Notes under the pieces: model-generated
Told to the model about the DNA's origin: nothing
Seen by the model: the letters and a program-made list of their open reading frames with translations, nothing else
Databases searched by the model: none
NCBI GenBank assembly: GCA_019915015.1
Contig: JAHBBC010000008.1
Location: 372,001-436,000 of the forward strand
Direction: 5' to 3'
From: Auriscalpium vulgare
Taxonomy: Eukaryota > Basidiomycota > Agaricomycetes > Russulales > Auriscalpiaceae
DNA length: 64,000 nt
Program-made: the position numbers and the translations under genes
In this document: positions 1 to 9,660 of the stretch, one piece after another
How positions within the stretch are numbered: position 1 is the stretch's first letter
Layout: every line of letters starts with the position of its first letter

Positions 1-381
1 TCTCCGTGCCTGCTTATACTGATCAGACTCGCAGCGCGTTGTTTCTAGTGGGTTTTGTCCTTCTCGGGAGACATGCCGGGCGGCGAGCCGGGGCTCGTGC
101 GGCGCGAGTCGAGCGCGGCGAAGTCGGCATGCGATAGCATTACTATGTCGAAGATAGTGCTGTTCAGCACTGAAGTCGGCTGAAGAAAAAAGCTGTCTGT
201 GGGAAAGCGAGAGAAGATGCGCACACAGGGGACGTAGGCCACAGTTCGGCTCTGTACCTCAACCACATATTTCACAAGATCGTTGTTACAACCATAAGAG
301 GCTCGGATATATTCCACATCTATGTTATCTTACCAGTGCACATTGTCACCGTGACGGACGCCCAGTCCTCCCAGCACGCAC
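1..381. other. Left window edge, no assigned gene
   Basis: This lies downstream of the reductase gene that ends at 382. A 90-codon open frame on the minus strand (317 to 45) is present, but it matches no family I recognise. It could be a small unknown gene, an exon of a gene leaving the window, or 3' untranslated sequence of the reductase. I see no splice pattern that decides between these. Confidence 0.3.
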
Positions 382-1737
382 CTACTGGAGCAAGCCAGCC
401 TCCTTCAAAGCCGCGGCCATATCCGTGACGGACTCCTCGAAGCTACGATAATTGAACCCAGGAAGGAACTTGTGCGTCTTCGCGTTCAGGGTCGGCGCAT
501 TGACCTTGCCCGCGCCTGCGCCCTTCGTAGCCTTGCCGGGGGCGTCGTAGCCCGCCGCATTCAGAACGTCATAAATGTCCTGCCATGCGAAGAGGCCTGT
601 CGGGTGTCCGTGTCAGTCAGATCGCGGGGAGTGAGTGTGCCGCAGTAGATGCACGCACCGTTGGTGGTGGCGAGCCGCTCGCCGCCGAGCGCCGGCGTCT
701 CAAGCGCGAGGACGTGCAGCTCCGCGGTGTCGCGCACGTCGACCCAGTCGCCGACGGTCGCGCCGCTCGTGTCGCCCACCGGGAACGTGCTGAGGAGCAC
801 ACCGGGCGTGCTACTGATGGTCTTGCCCACCTTGCGGGCGCAGCGCGTGTGAGCGGGAATCATGGCAGGAAGACCGGCAGCGCACCAACCTTGTGGATGA
901 AAGGGCCCCAGTTGAACGTCGGCAGGATCGTGACGAGGTCGAACGACGGGCGGGCAGCGCTCAAGAAGTCCCACGCGGCCTTTTCCGCGCGGGTCTTCGC
1001 TGCGTTGTACACGAGCCACGGCGACGAGCTCTTGTCTAGCTTGGCGTCAAGCGCGACCGTGTTCCAGGAGGCCTGCGACAAATGCGTCAACACTGGGCCT
1101 CTGTCGCATCTATAATGGACACACACCTCGTCAAATGTCGTGCCAGCCTTCGCGTTCGCGTAGTCCAGGTTGTGGATGGCGACGCCGGAGCTGGTCAAGA
1201 GAACGCGCTTGACCTTGGATCTGATATGACTGTCAGTGCCAACGCGAAGGGATCGAACGCGGCGAGCACGTACCCATATTTATGCGCGCTTTTGAGGATG
1301 CCCGTGGCGCCGGCGATGGCGGGATTGATGATCTCAGAGGGATCCTCGAAGGTGAAGACGACGGGCGACGCGCAGTGGATGATTGCATCGACATCCTTCA
1401 CGGCCTCATCGTACGCATTCTCCTACCATAGCCAAGTCAATGAGACTACAAGGGGCCTTCGTACTGAAAGCGAAAAATGCTAACCGCTTCGATATCGGGG
1501 ACGTTGATGTGCGAAACCTTACCCCTGTACTCCGGGAAGCGGTTCTCGATGAAGGCTGCCTGTTCATCGTTGCGGGTGCTGCATTTCGATATTCAGCAGA
1601 CGATTCCAACGATGCATAGACGAGACGTACGCGACGAGGACAGAGAAGTTGTGTTCAACGAGGTACTTGACGACCCACGCGCCGATGTAGCCCGACGCGC
1701 CAGTGACGAGGACCTTTCCAGAGGTGATAGCGACCAT
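382..1737 (-). CDS. NAD(P)-dependent aldehyde/ketone reductase, DFR-like extended SDR
   Basis: Extended short-chain dehydrogenase of the dihydroflavonol-4-reductase/GRE2 type; it is expected to reduce small aldehydes or ketones with NADPH in the cytosol. The product begins MVAITSGKVLVTGASGYIG, the N-terminal Rossmann fold with the TGxxGxxG motif. The substrate-domain segment VDAIIHCASPVVF follows at about residue 80-95, then LLTSSGVA, and the catalytic YNAAK (YxxxK) in the exon near 1000-1010. At least five short introns are needed: one starts at 1630, others follow the ...PDIEA, ...HKYG, ...TTFDE and ...GALP segments. All keep frame to a TAG at 382-384. The start at 1737 is the only Met before the Rossmann glycines. 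Length is about 345 residues, normal for the family. The true substrate cannot be read from sequence; fungal paralogues are numerous. Confidence 0.85.
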
Positions 1738-2374
1738 TTCTCAGTAAAGATGAAGATGCGGGTCAGATGAGAAGTAGATGGGAGTAAGAGTTGTTGAGCA
1801 TTTCCACGGCGTGGGTCCGCATTTATAGGTGAAGAGTCCCCTAGAGTACAAAACGACGTCTGGCGATGATAAAGATACACTGAAAACATCCTGGAAGTCT
1901 CTGCTCGGATGAATAAGCAATTCGGAATCGTAGGCTTCCATAGGGACTTACTAAGCCACAGAGTCAGCAATTTCGCAGTGGGCGCTTGGTGGGCGCGACC
2001 AATTGGGCGCGACGGCATTCAACCGCCATTCAAGTTACCGCAAAGCATCCGCCGTCATTCGGGCTCGGGCTCTGCTGACTGAGCCTTCCACTGAAATTAG
2101 TACAACGCACTGTGCTGGATCAGTGGATGCTGGCATGCTGCATCATAAGCGCGGGATCATGGGAGTCACGGTGGTTCGGCTATTCTCTGGGAGTTTTCGA
2201 CGGGCTCAAGCGTGTAGGCGCAACGTTATCTAGAACGCATCGGCACGAGACAGAGTGGCGTACGAACTTACCATGCGTTGTGCACGTCGGCGGAGGCACA
2301 CCGAGCTCCGCACACCGCCTCGCCTATGCCCAATGGCCCTGAAGCCCACGGTCGTCATAAAGTTGCATATAGCA
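1738..2374. other. Intergenic, no gene recognised
   Basis: This holds the 5' flank of the minus-strand reductase and the truncated 3' side of the POB3 pseudogene. Open frames here are short and have no recognisable motif. POB3 similarity stops near 2375, so the missing C-terminal half of that gene is not here. Confidence 0.5.
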
Positions 2375-3194
2375 CTTACTAGATGGTTCGGAGAGTCGGC
2401 CGGGCGACGGTAATTGGCACGGCGCTCATGATCTTCGCTGGACACGACCTCGAACGCTGGAGCTTCATAACATTTCTGCAAGCGATCATATTTACTGAAC
2501 TCGTCTCTGTATGAAAGCATGAGCGACTGCATAACGAAAGATAGTAGACATTACGCACTCGTCAAGTTCTGCCCTCCCTGCTAAACTGCATGACCAGATG
2601 TTGATACCGAGTTTGACCTTGTCCGATCAGGTTGCTGAGCCCGAGCTTGTCAAGAGAGGAATGAACGCCGTGCGATGGCCAGCAAAAACGAACAGGACGC
2701 ACGATGAACAAGACATGCAGATCGTCCTTGGGAAGTAGAGACAAGCTCGAGATGACCGAGTCATAGGACTCACCTCTGAAGTCTGTAAAACCCCAATTCT
2801 AGCCCTTTACAGTCACCTCCTGCGGTTCGAGTATCATAGAGAAATGTTGCTTTATGAGAGCAGCTAGCTTGTCGCGATCCTACTAACGAGTGAGTCGAAG
2901 CTAGGCATGCGACCAAATGACACGCACATCGCGCTCAAAGCCATCGAACACCTCTCGACGACCCTTCACGCCCACTTTAAGTTGGAAGCCGCAGGCCACC
3001 CGGAGCCATTGGGGATCCAAAGTCACTTCTTCGGCTTCGGCGTTCTCTCCTTTCCATGCCATGCCGCTGCAGGCCACACGGAACTGATCTGTCGAAGGTG
3101 AGGTTAGCGCGATGGGATATCAAGACGAACGAGATACACACTTCCTGCCTTAGAGGAAAGGCCATGGTATACGACTGTCGAACTGCATGTTCAT
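2375..3194 (-). pseudogene. POB3: Broken POB3/SSRP1 (FACT complex subunit) fragment
   Basis: Read on the minus strand from an ATG at 3194, the pieces follow POB3/SSRP1 order. First come MNMQFDS and VYHGLSSKAG; then FRVACSGMAWKGENAEAEE, WLRVACGFQLKVGVKGRR and EVFDGFERD; then DKLAALIKQHF and EVTVKG. After a jump come LLPKDDLHVLFI, GQGQTRYQHLVMQFSRE and FSKYDRLQKCYEAPAFEV. FACT is the nuclear histone chaperone used during transcription and replication. Introns still look spliceable. Damage: a one-base shift near 3180; TAG at 2799-2801 where the family has Trp (VKG-W-NW); loss of much of the middle SSRP1 domain between TDFR and LLPKDD; a stop after FSREGRT; and no sequence beyond FEVVSS. POB3 is essential in yeast, so an intact copy is expected elsewhere. 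I recognised this by motif order, not by alignment. Confidence 0.75.
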
Positions 3195-3281
3195 GGTGGA
3201 TGGAGGGAGCTCTAGCTCGAGGTCAAGACGAGCGCTAGACTCGTAACCACTCTGTCTCAGCGACACTTGGGCATGGGGAGG

Positions 3282-3390
3282 AGAAGTGTCGCCAGACAGA
3301 CTGGCAGATCTGAGTTTGAATACATAGGCAGTTCCGAGGTGGCGCCGACGCTCCTTTTTGGGAGATAATAACGTGACTTCGGAAGATGCC
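3282..3390 (+). repeat. Foldback repeat, left arm
   Basis: This arm is the reverse complement of 3698-3809 with roughly 75-80% identity judged by eye. The inner 25 bases (3366-3390) match perfectly with 3698-3722. The arms enclose 307 bp without a gene. No target-site duplication or transposase was identified. Confidence 0.7.
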
Positions 3391-3697
3391 AGAACGCGTA
3401 CAGGACCGTCGCATAGACATTCTGTGTATCATTCTCGACTTTCAGACATTTATGACATCTTCCTAAGATATTATCTCGCTCACGAGTCACTTAGGGATTA
3501 CTTTGGCGTGCCATAATGACCTACTTGGACTCGCTACACCGGCAAGGAAGCCTCGACTCAGCTTTCGACTCGACTCGTTGACTGTTGACTTCCCTGATAG
3601 AGCTCTATGATACATAAGACTGCTTCATGGTACTCAAATAATATTTTCGTCATTTGATTCATCGACATTGAGGCTCTGAGCATGCTCGATGTGTCCA

Positions 3698-3809
3698 GGC
3701 ATCTTCCGAAGTCACGTTATTACGTCCCGATTAGGTGCGTCGGAGCTGCTCAGAACTGCCTATGTTTTTAAACTCAGATCGACCGGTCTGTCTGACGACG
3801 CCCCTCCAC
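3698..3809 (-). repeat. Foldback repeat, right arm
   Basis: Inverted partner of 3282-3390. The perfect 25-base block starts at the inner end and similarity decays outward. The arm ends about 140 bp before the start of the membrane-protein gene, so it could lie in that gene's promoter or 5' UTR. Confidence 0.7.
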
Positions 3810-3952
3810 CTTTCAAGTCGTCAGGCAGACGGTCACCGGTCTACGCGGGCGCTTCGTTCCCTGCTCTTGGCCCTCATGATACGTCGATGCACGTCCACCG
3901 ACGTGCTGCCCAACCGCAGCCTGATCCATCCAATGCTGATTTCTCGACCTTG

Positions 3953-4810
3953 ATGTCCTCGCCGAGCCGTCCGCTTTTGCTGATCAAGGTCACCGGCATC
4001 CGCCTCCTCAACACGGCGCTCATCGCCGCCTTCGGCATCCCAAAAGCCGTGCTCTCGTACCAGGGCCAGAGCACGGCTCCGACCACGATCGAGTGGGCCT
4101 CGGGTGTGCTCTGTGCTATCTTGTGAGTCTAATATCATCACTCTGCAAGTGATCCTTCGTGACGAAATTACTCGCTCGTGGGCAGGCTGTATTGGCTCGG
4201 TCTGTTGGAGGCCGTCGATCCGCCCGTGCTGAAATGGCTGCTCCACAACGATTACGCCTTTGTTGTCGTGCTGTTCTCTCGGTTCATCCTGCATAGTACG
4301 TATATCGTATCGTGTTCGCCCCAACGCGACTCGGAGGCTGATTCGCGTTGCCTGCCTTTGCAGCTGCGATCTCTGCAGCTCGGTATAGCGGAGGAGCCTA
4401 CTTATTCGGCCGTATGGCGCGGTCCCTGTCCCGCCTTGCCCTCGGCTATTTGTCCTACGGCGACGAGCCACCTGCCAGCGCAACTCAAAAGTTCCTATTT
4501 TATGTGTTTCCCATCGGACTTCTCTTCGTCGCCTCTGCTGCCCAAGTTGCGGTGGACGGCTTGAAGAAGCGGGCACAGGGGAGGTGGACATATCGTGCGT
4601 GCATTACTGATGTATGTATGCACCGGCAACCGCTAACACAGTCACATCATCGGTGCAGTATTTCGCCTTCCCACTGCGGGTCCGGGGTATTCCTCCGTGG
4701 AGGACAGCATGCATGCTATTGCGCCCATGCTGGGTGGGGCTGTGGCCGCATGCATTTGGTTCTGGTATATTATATGGAGGCTGTTTGAGAATGGATACGC
4801 ATTGTTATGA
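3953..4810 (+). CDS. Small multi-pass membrane protein, unrecognised family
   Basis: A four-exon gene encoding about 220 residues. Exon 1 begins MSSPSRPLLLIKVTGIRLLN and ends at a gtgagt donor near 4122. The next exons give LYWLGLLEAVDPPVLKWLLH, then TAISAARYSGGAYLFGRMAR to RAQGRWTY, then FRLPTAGPGYSSVEDSMHA and IWFWYIIWRLFENGYALL before a TGA at 4808. All four joins are GT-AG and restore frame. Hydrophobic stretches near residues 15-30, 45-65, 75-90, 145-165 and 195-215 suggest four or five membrane spans; an arginine-rich loop lies in the middle. The start could be upstream at 3892, because the frame is open. I do not recognise the family and assign no function. Confidence 0.6.
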
Positions 4811-5270
4811 TGCAGTTGATTTGGTCGGGTTATAGATTGAATGGCGTTAGGCAGAAATGGATAGCACAATCAGATGGCACAAAGCATCCCGGCGGGAAGG
4901 CGAGATTCGAGGGCGCAACGTCGAGCTGGAGACCGACTCAGCGCAGTCGTTTGGAACTGCTGCTGGACAGGCAAACCCGCGGTCCGGTGTACGCTTGAAA
5001 CACCCTACATGCCCTTCGCATGGCCTGGTACGACAGCGATCCGTATATCGGATGGAGAAAGCGAGAACAAAATTTGCCAGGATTCATTTTGTGCGAACCC
5101 GGGCAGTCCATGCACTATTCCCGATACGCCCGACCGGCCGTATGCGACGGAGAATCCGCTCTGCGCTGGGACACGCTTCATAAAAACCCTCAATAATCAA
5201 GACATAGTTCTCAACGTCCATTACATACTGTACCGGTGCCGTGACGCGTAGTGTGTTTAACGATCGACGC
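4811..5270. other. 3' flanks of convergent genes; outer end of inverted duplication
   Basis: No gene is seen. From about 5090 the sequence matches the reverse complement of about 18710-18790, which lies just outside TPR copy F. This marks the outer edge of the left duplication arm. Confidence 0.6.
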
Positions 5271-6403
5271 TCACTGCGGCAGCGCATCCAGCGCCTGCGC
5301 GACGACCTGCACGTCCGCACCCTGGACTTTCCCAGCAGCGCGCTCCAGCACCCGTCGCGCCTCCCCGAGGTTTTTGAGCAGCACATGCGCTCGCATCTGG
5401 CGAATATATCTGCCACACGAGAACAAAATCGCGACAGTAAGCCTCTGAACCACAAAATGCAAGCACGCCAGCTACTCACCCTTTGACGTACTCCGGATCC
5501 GCGCGCTCCGTCTCCAGCCCGTCGCTCAGCGCCCGCTGCACATCCTGCCCCGGCCCATCGAGCAGATGCGCTGCGGCGCGGTTTGCCAGACACACCGCGC
5601 GCAGCTTCTCCGCCCCGCGCATGTCCCGCGCCGCATGCCCCAGGAGCAGGACGTGCTCGCAGATGTCCGCCGCCTCGGCGTACGCCTCCACCGCCGCGGC
5701 ACGCTCGCGCCGGCCGTACAAAACATTGCCTTTGAGTTTGAACTCTTCTGCTTTTTCGAAGAGGAAGGCGGCGTGAGCGCGTGCATGAGCGCGGCTTTGG
5801 AACTTGTAGGTGAAGGGCGCGGGGAGGGCGGACAGAAAGGGCGTGAGGGTGGCGGCGTACGGGAGGAAGGCGGCGGTGAGGATGAGCGTGGCAGGGAGCA
5901 TGGCCGGCGCGGGGTTGGCGATGCAGACGCGGACGAAGCTGGAAAGCGAGGATGAGCAGCGGCGCGGGCAGAGAGGGAGCAGGTATATGCGCACTCGAGG
6001 ACAACGTCGGCGGCGGGCGGGCCGTCGCCAACGAAGCTCTGCACGAAGCGTGGGTCGTCCATCCCGCCCTGGAAGGACTTGCACATGAGCGCGTAGCGGT
6101 GCTGCGCGCCCTCGGCGTCCTCGTGGGCAGCCTTGTCGCCGTTCTCGTCGACGGGGCCCCAGTCCGCGATGCTCATCAGCCACTGCACGTCGGGGCGCAC
6201 AGAGCAACCCATCGCAGAAAAGTCAAGTCGGCGTGCCGCCCGCGCGAGAGCCTTGTCTGTACGTCAGAGAAAGACATGCAGGCGGCGGGGGCGGCGGGCT
6301 CACCTTGAACGACTCCGCGTCGTGCGTGTCGTACTCGGTCCAGTTGCAGTTGCGACACATGGTTGGTGTTAGGAAGAAGCAACGAGGACGGTATGGCAGC
6401 CAT
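5271..6403 (-). CDS. TPR copy A, carboxylate-clamp TPR protein (subfamily I)
   Basis: Probable TPR adaptor of about 330 residues; function unknown. The start at 6403 (MAAIPSSLLLPNTNHVSQLQ) is preferred over an ATG at 6360, because only this frame splices through the intron at about 6303 into DKALARAARRLDFSAMGC. The N-terminal family domain follows, then an intron before FVRVCIANPAPAM. The TPR part holds FKLKGN (clamp Lys/Asn), CLANRAAAHLLDG (clamp Asn) and, after the last intron, VKG/YIRQMRAHVLL (clamp Lys and Arg), ending DALPQ at a TGA. The clamp pattern is known to bind acidic Hsp70/Hsp90 tails; binding here is inference. The gene is divergent from copy B with about 550 bp between them. 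Its mirror partner F is broken. Confidence 0.75.
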
Positions 6404-6954
6404 CCTAGAGTTGCATATGCATATACATATGCGCCTTTGGGACGGCTGTCGCCTGTCGCCTGCTAAGTTATTCCCCTGTGAGTGTAATGTCTGTTCAAGG
6501 AGGGTGCGCTCGAGGTAAGTCTGCGCTGCAGTTCGCCATCTGGAGGTCGCGAGTCAACGTCTTGTGAGAGTCGGAAGGACGATGGCGAAGGCGGCCCTGT
6601 CACGCGGCACGCCACGGTTGTCGTTACGCACGTTATGTCACGGGCTCAGTGTAACACGTTTCCGACTGCTTTGTCTCTGCCTGCCATACCTTTCCGCCGA
6701 TTTATTTTATTTTATCACTGCTGGCGCAACCAAAATGGTCTTGATCCTATGGATCCTATGGCAAGACGAGCTGTGGTCACTTTAAAACTTGAATACGGCT
6801 TGTGCCCCCGCCAAAGGACTCGGAGGTGGAGGACTACGATCCCGGATCCGCCTCTCTCTTCCCCTGATTCTCAGAGTCGCATGCGCATATATATAGGCCC
6901 AACGCTGAGCCTTACTCCTGTGTCTTGTACCGCCAGCTCCAGCGTGTAGCGGCC
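6404..6954. promoter_or_regulatory. Shared divergent promoter region of TPR A and B
   Basis: This separates two head-to-head family members. An AT-rich run gcatatgcatatacatatgc lies near 6414-6433 on the A side. TATATATA at 6888-6895 lies about 60 bp upstream of the B start. The mirrored region between E and F is 17166-17648. Confidence 0.45.
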
Positions 6955-8117
6955 ATGGTCACCGCGGGAGCGACTCACGACGCGTACTGCAGTATACACT
7001 CCTTCGAGGTGCGTCACACACCTTGTATCCGCCCATCCTACTTACCATTTGATTCACAGACATTCGCTGCCGACCCCACTTCTCGTCTTTTATTTCCTCA
7101 GGATACCACGTCGTACGCCGCTGCAATTTTTTCCCGTCGACGCAAACTGACGGGACAGTGCCCCAGGTCGAGAATCAAGTCTGCAAGAGTGCCCATCGAC
7201 TTTTCCGCGCTCTGCATCGGCCAGCTCCAGTCTTTTGCACGCTGGACGATTGGGCTGGTGGACCTAGGGCCTGTTGATGCGCCGGACGACGCCGTAGTCG
7301 ACAAGCCCACCAAGCATCACTTCCTACTCCTATGTGACGACACCCCGAGACTCATCACCTATATGTGGACCATCGTCGGTGTAGGCTCGCCGCCTGCCTC
7401 CGTCGTGCTCGAGTGCGTCGTGCCTTTGAGGTTTTTTGCTCACGTCGCTCACACACCCTGCAGCTTCATCCGCCACGCCTTTGCCGCCTGGGCACCGCGC
7501 CCGCTCCCCGCCTTGCTCCACTTCACCGCGGCCTTCATGTCATACGCTGCCCGCCTCGCGCCCGTCCTCGCGACGCTGCCCGCGCCCATGACATATGATA
7601 TCCACTCGCTCGAAGGTGCGCGCGCGAACACCGTCGACTTCACCAACATGGCCAACAGCTCGAGGCAGCGCGCCAACGAGGCGTATGCAGGGCGTGACCG
7701 CGAGGCGGCGCTCATGGAGTACACCTTTGCGGTGGCGACGCTGACCATTGTGTTGGTGGAAGGGCACGGGGCCGCGGAGATGGCGCGGGCGCGCACACTG
7801 CTCGCGGTGTGTCTGGCGAACCGCGCCGCGGCGTATCTGCTGGAGGGGCCGGGTATGGACGCTCAGAGGGCGCTGCGCGAGGGCATGGGTGCAGAGCGCG
7901 CGGATGCGAGCTATGTGAAAGGGTACGTGGCGTGCTAGGTGGCAGACGCGCGGTGCTGACGGGGCGGCGCAGGTACCTCCGACAGATGCGTGCGCATCTC
8001 CTGCTGGGCGACGTCGCGCAGGCGCGCAGTGCGTTGGAGCGTGCGAGTCGGCAGGCGCGTGGCGCGGATGTGCAGATCGTTGCGGACGCCTTGACGACGC
8101 TGTCGAAGTCGACGTGA
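6955..8117 (+). CDS. TPR copy B, carboxylate-clamp TPR protein (subfamily I)
   Basis: About 330 residues in five exons. Exon 1 is short (MVTAGATHDAYCSIHSFE). Introns follow at about 7009-7059 and 7111-7167, shown by comparison with copy E; the reading then runs TTSSRIKSARVPIDFSA and WTIGLVDLGPVD. The next intron falls before FIRHAFAAWAPRPLPA. The TPR region has SSRQRANEAYAGRD (Arg in place of the first clamp Lys; Asn kept), VCLANRAAAYLLEGPGMDA and, after the last intron, VKG/YLRQMRAHLLLGDV, ending TTLSKST. All exons stay open. The gene is divergent from A. Its mirror partner E carries a 10-base deletion, so B is the working copy. The biochemical role is unknown. Confidence 0.72.
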
Positions 8118-8554
8118 TCCTCGAGCGATATAGTTACTTACCGCCATCGTCGTCGTGGACGTCGGGCGTCCTCAAATTTCAGAGTCCCGACCGAACGAGT
8201 GTATATGACAGAACAAACGTTTATATCCAAATTTTGTCCTCGTTGCTCGTCTTCCCGCCATCTTCAAAGCGATCTGCATGAACCGCATGGTGAGAGCTTC
8301 CACGCCTCTAGGTCTTTGAAAATTCTCCTAACGATCCTCGCCAGTGTCACGCGAATGCGACTATAGAGCGGTGCTCCGTTTATGAAGACGCCAGCAGATC
8401 AGGACCTTTCACCGCCGACATTTGCTTCATCTTCCTACTGCGCTGCAGTCATGGACACCATGCCAATGCACGAGAATTCTACGTTCACGGTTGATATTAT
8501 CTCCTCGTCCGAGGCTCTCCTGACTATGGCGCCCACTAGAAAATCATCGCCGAT
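8118..8554. other. Intergenic between TPR B and C
   Basis: No gene is assigned. An open frame in phase with the N-terminal part of C starts upstream (8382, ATG at 8451). The corresponding stretch of copy D (about 15582-15730) is similar, so this is duplicated 5' flank. Confidence 0.4.
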
Positions 8555-9517
8555 ATGCCGCCGAACCCAAAGACCGGCAGCAAAGACCCTTTGGATATCG
8601 ACGACGTGGAGGGTGGGGCTCATCGACCGTGGCGACATAGCCTTTCATTTCCCTTTGCCCTCAGGGCACATCCGAACGATTAAGATAACGCATCGCACCG
8701 CGATGGAGTGCCGCGACGAAGCGACGGAGCCGATGCGGTTCCAGCAGGACTTGCTCGGGGAGGACAGAGTGCTGTCCGACTACATGCTCACGTACGCATC
8801 TCCTCATCTTTCGCGCAGGCTTCGCCTTACTGCGCCCACGCAGATTCCTGCGCCGCTGCGTTGCGATGCCCGCCGCGCCACAGGAGCCCGCCCTCCCCGC
8901 GACCATGATCCTCTCCGACCTGCTCGCCCCGCACCTGCCCGTCCTCGAGCCCTTCCTCAACAGCCTCCCCGCGCCGTTCACGTGGCAGGTCGCCGCCACG
9001 CGCCGTCGACCGGCCCGCCGCGCTCGGATCTCAACTTCCCGACGACCTACGACGAGCTCATCGCGTTGGCCAAGGAGATGAAGGACTCAGAAAACGAGGT
9101 ATACGAGATGAAATTCTATGAGATGTCGGTGCAGTGGTACAGGTATGGCATAGAGGCGCTTAGCCGCGCGGAGGCGCTCGAGCCGGAGCGCATGGGACCC
9201 CCGGAGCGCCGCCTGCGCGCGGTGCTGCATGCCAACCGCGCGGCAGCGCATCTGGGAAACGGAAACGCGGGAGCCGCGCTGCAGGATGGGCACGATGCGG
9301 AGCAGCTGGACCCCAGCTCTCAGAAAGGGTGTGTTCGTTTCGTTCTTTCGGGCTGTTGCGAGAGGCTCACCGGCAGGCTTCCCCTAGGTATATACGCCAG
9401 GCGCGCGCGCACGAGGTGATGGGCGACAAGAGCGAGAGGCGCACAGTGCTGGAGCGCGCGCTGGGTTGCGTGAACGCGGTGGATATGCTGGTCGTGAGGA
9501 GTATGCTGCACTCTTGA
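8555..9517 (+). pseudogene. TPR copy C, damaged subfamily II member
   Basis: Mirror partner of intact copy D. The ATG equivalent to D's start (MPPNPKTG) is at 8555. Compared with D, about 210 bp are missing after the DPLDI codons, so the first frame ends early and VGLIDRGDIAFHF lies in another frame. A single base is missing near 9000 (cgccacgcgccg against ccggccccgggccg in D), which shifts the frame just after PAPFTWQVA. The rest is well kept: GNAGAALQDGHDAEQ and, after the usual last intron, YIRQARAHEVMGD to SMLHS. If the 52-bp intron near 8790 is retained, the open frame from 8382 rejoins the C-terminal frame, so a chimeric product is conceivable. I call it a pseudogene. Confidence 0.7.
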
Positions 9518-9660
9518 ATACTAGTATCTGCTCCGAACGTTTTGTCTTTCCAGCCCTCCAAGTACTCGCATTCATATATTTTCAACGACATTTGCGCTGC
9601 ACGCAGGCCCGTCTTCTTGCTGCGCGTCCAACTGACCCGCCGATGACCGGCATGTCGATT

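Noticed and set aside
3833..4591. 252-codon minus-strand frame
   Set aside because: Antisense to the four-exon membrane-protein gene, whose splices all restore a hydrophobic protein; the antisense frame is Arg/Gln-rich with no domain.
6176..6360. Start of TPR copy A at 6360 (MCRNCNWTEYDTHD, looking like a small Cys motif)
   Set aside because: This frame does not splice into the conserved LDFSA exon; the start at 6403 in another frame does.
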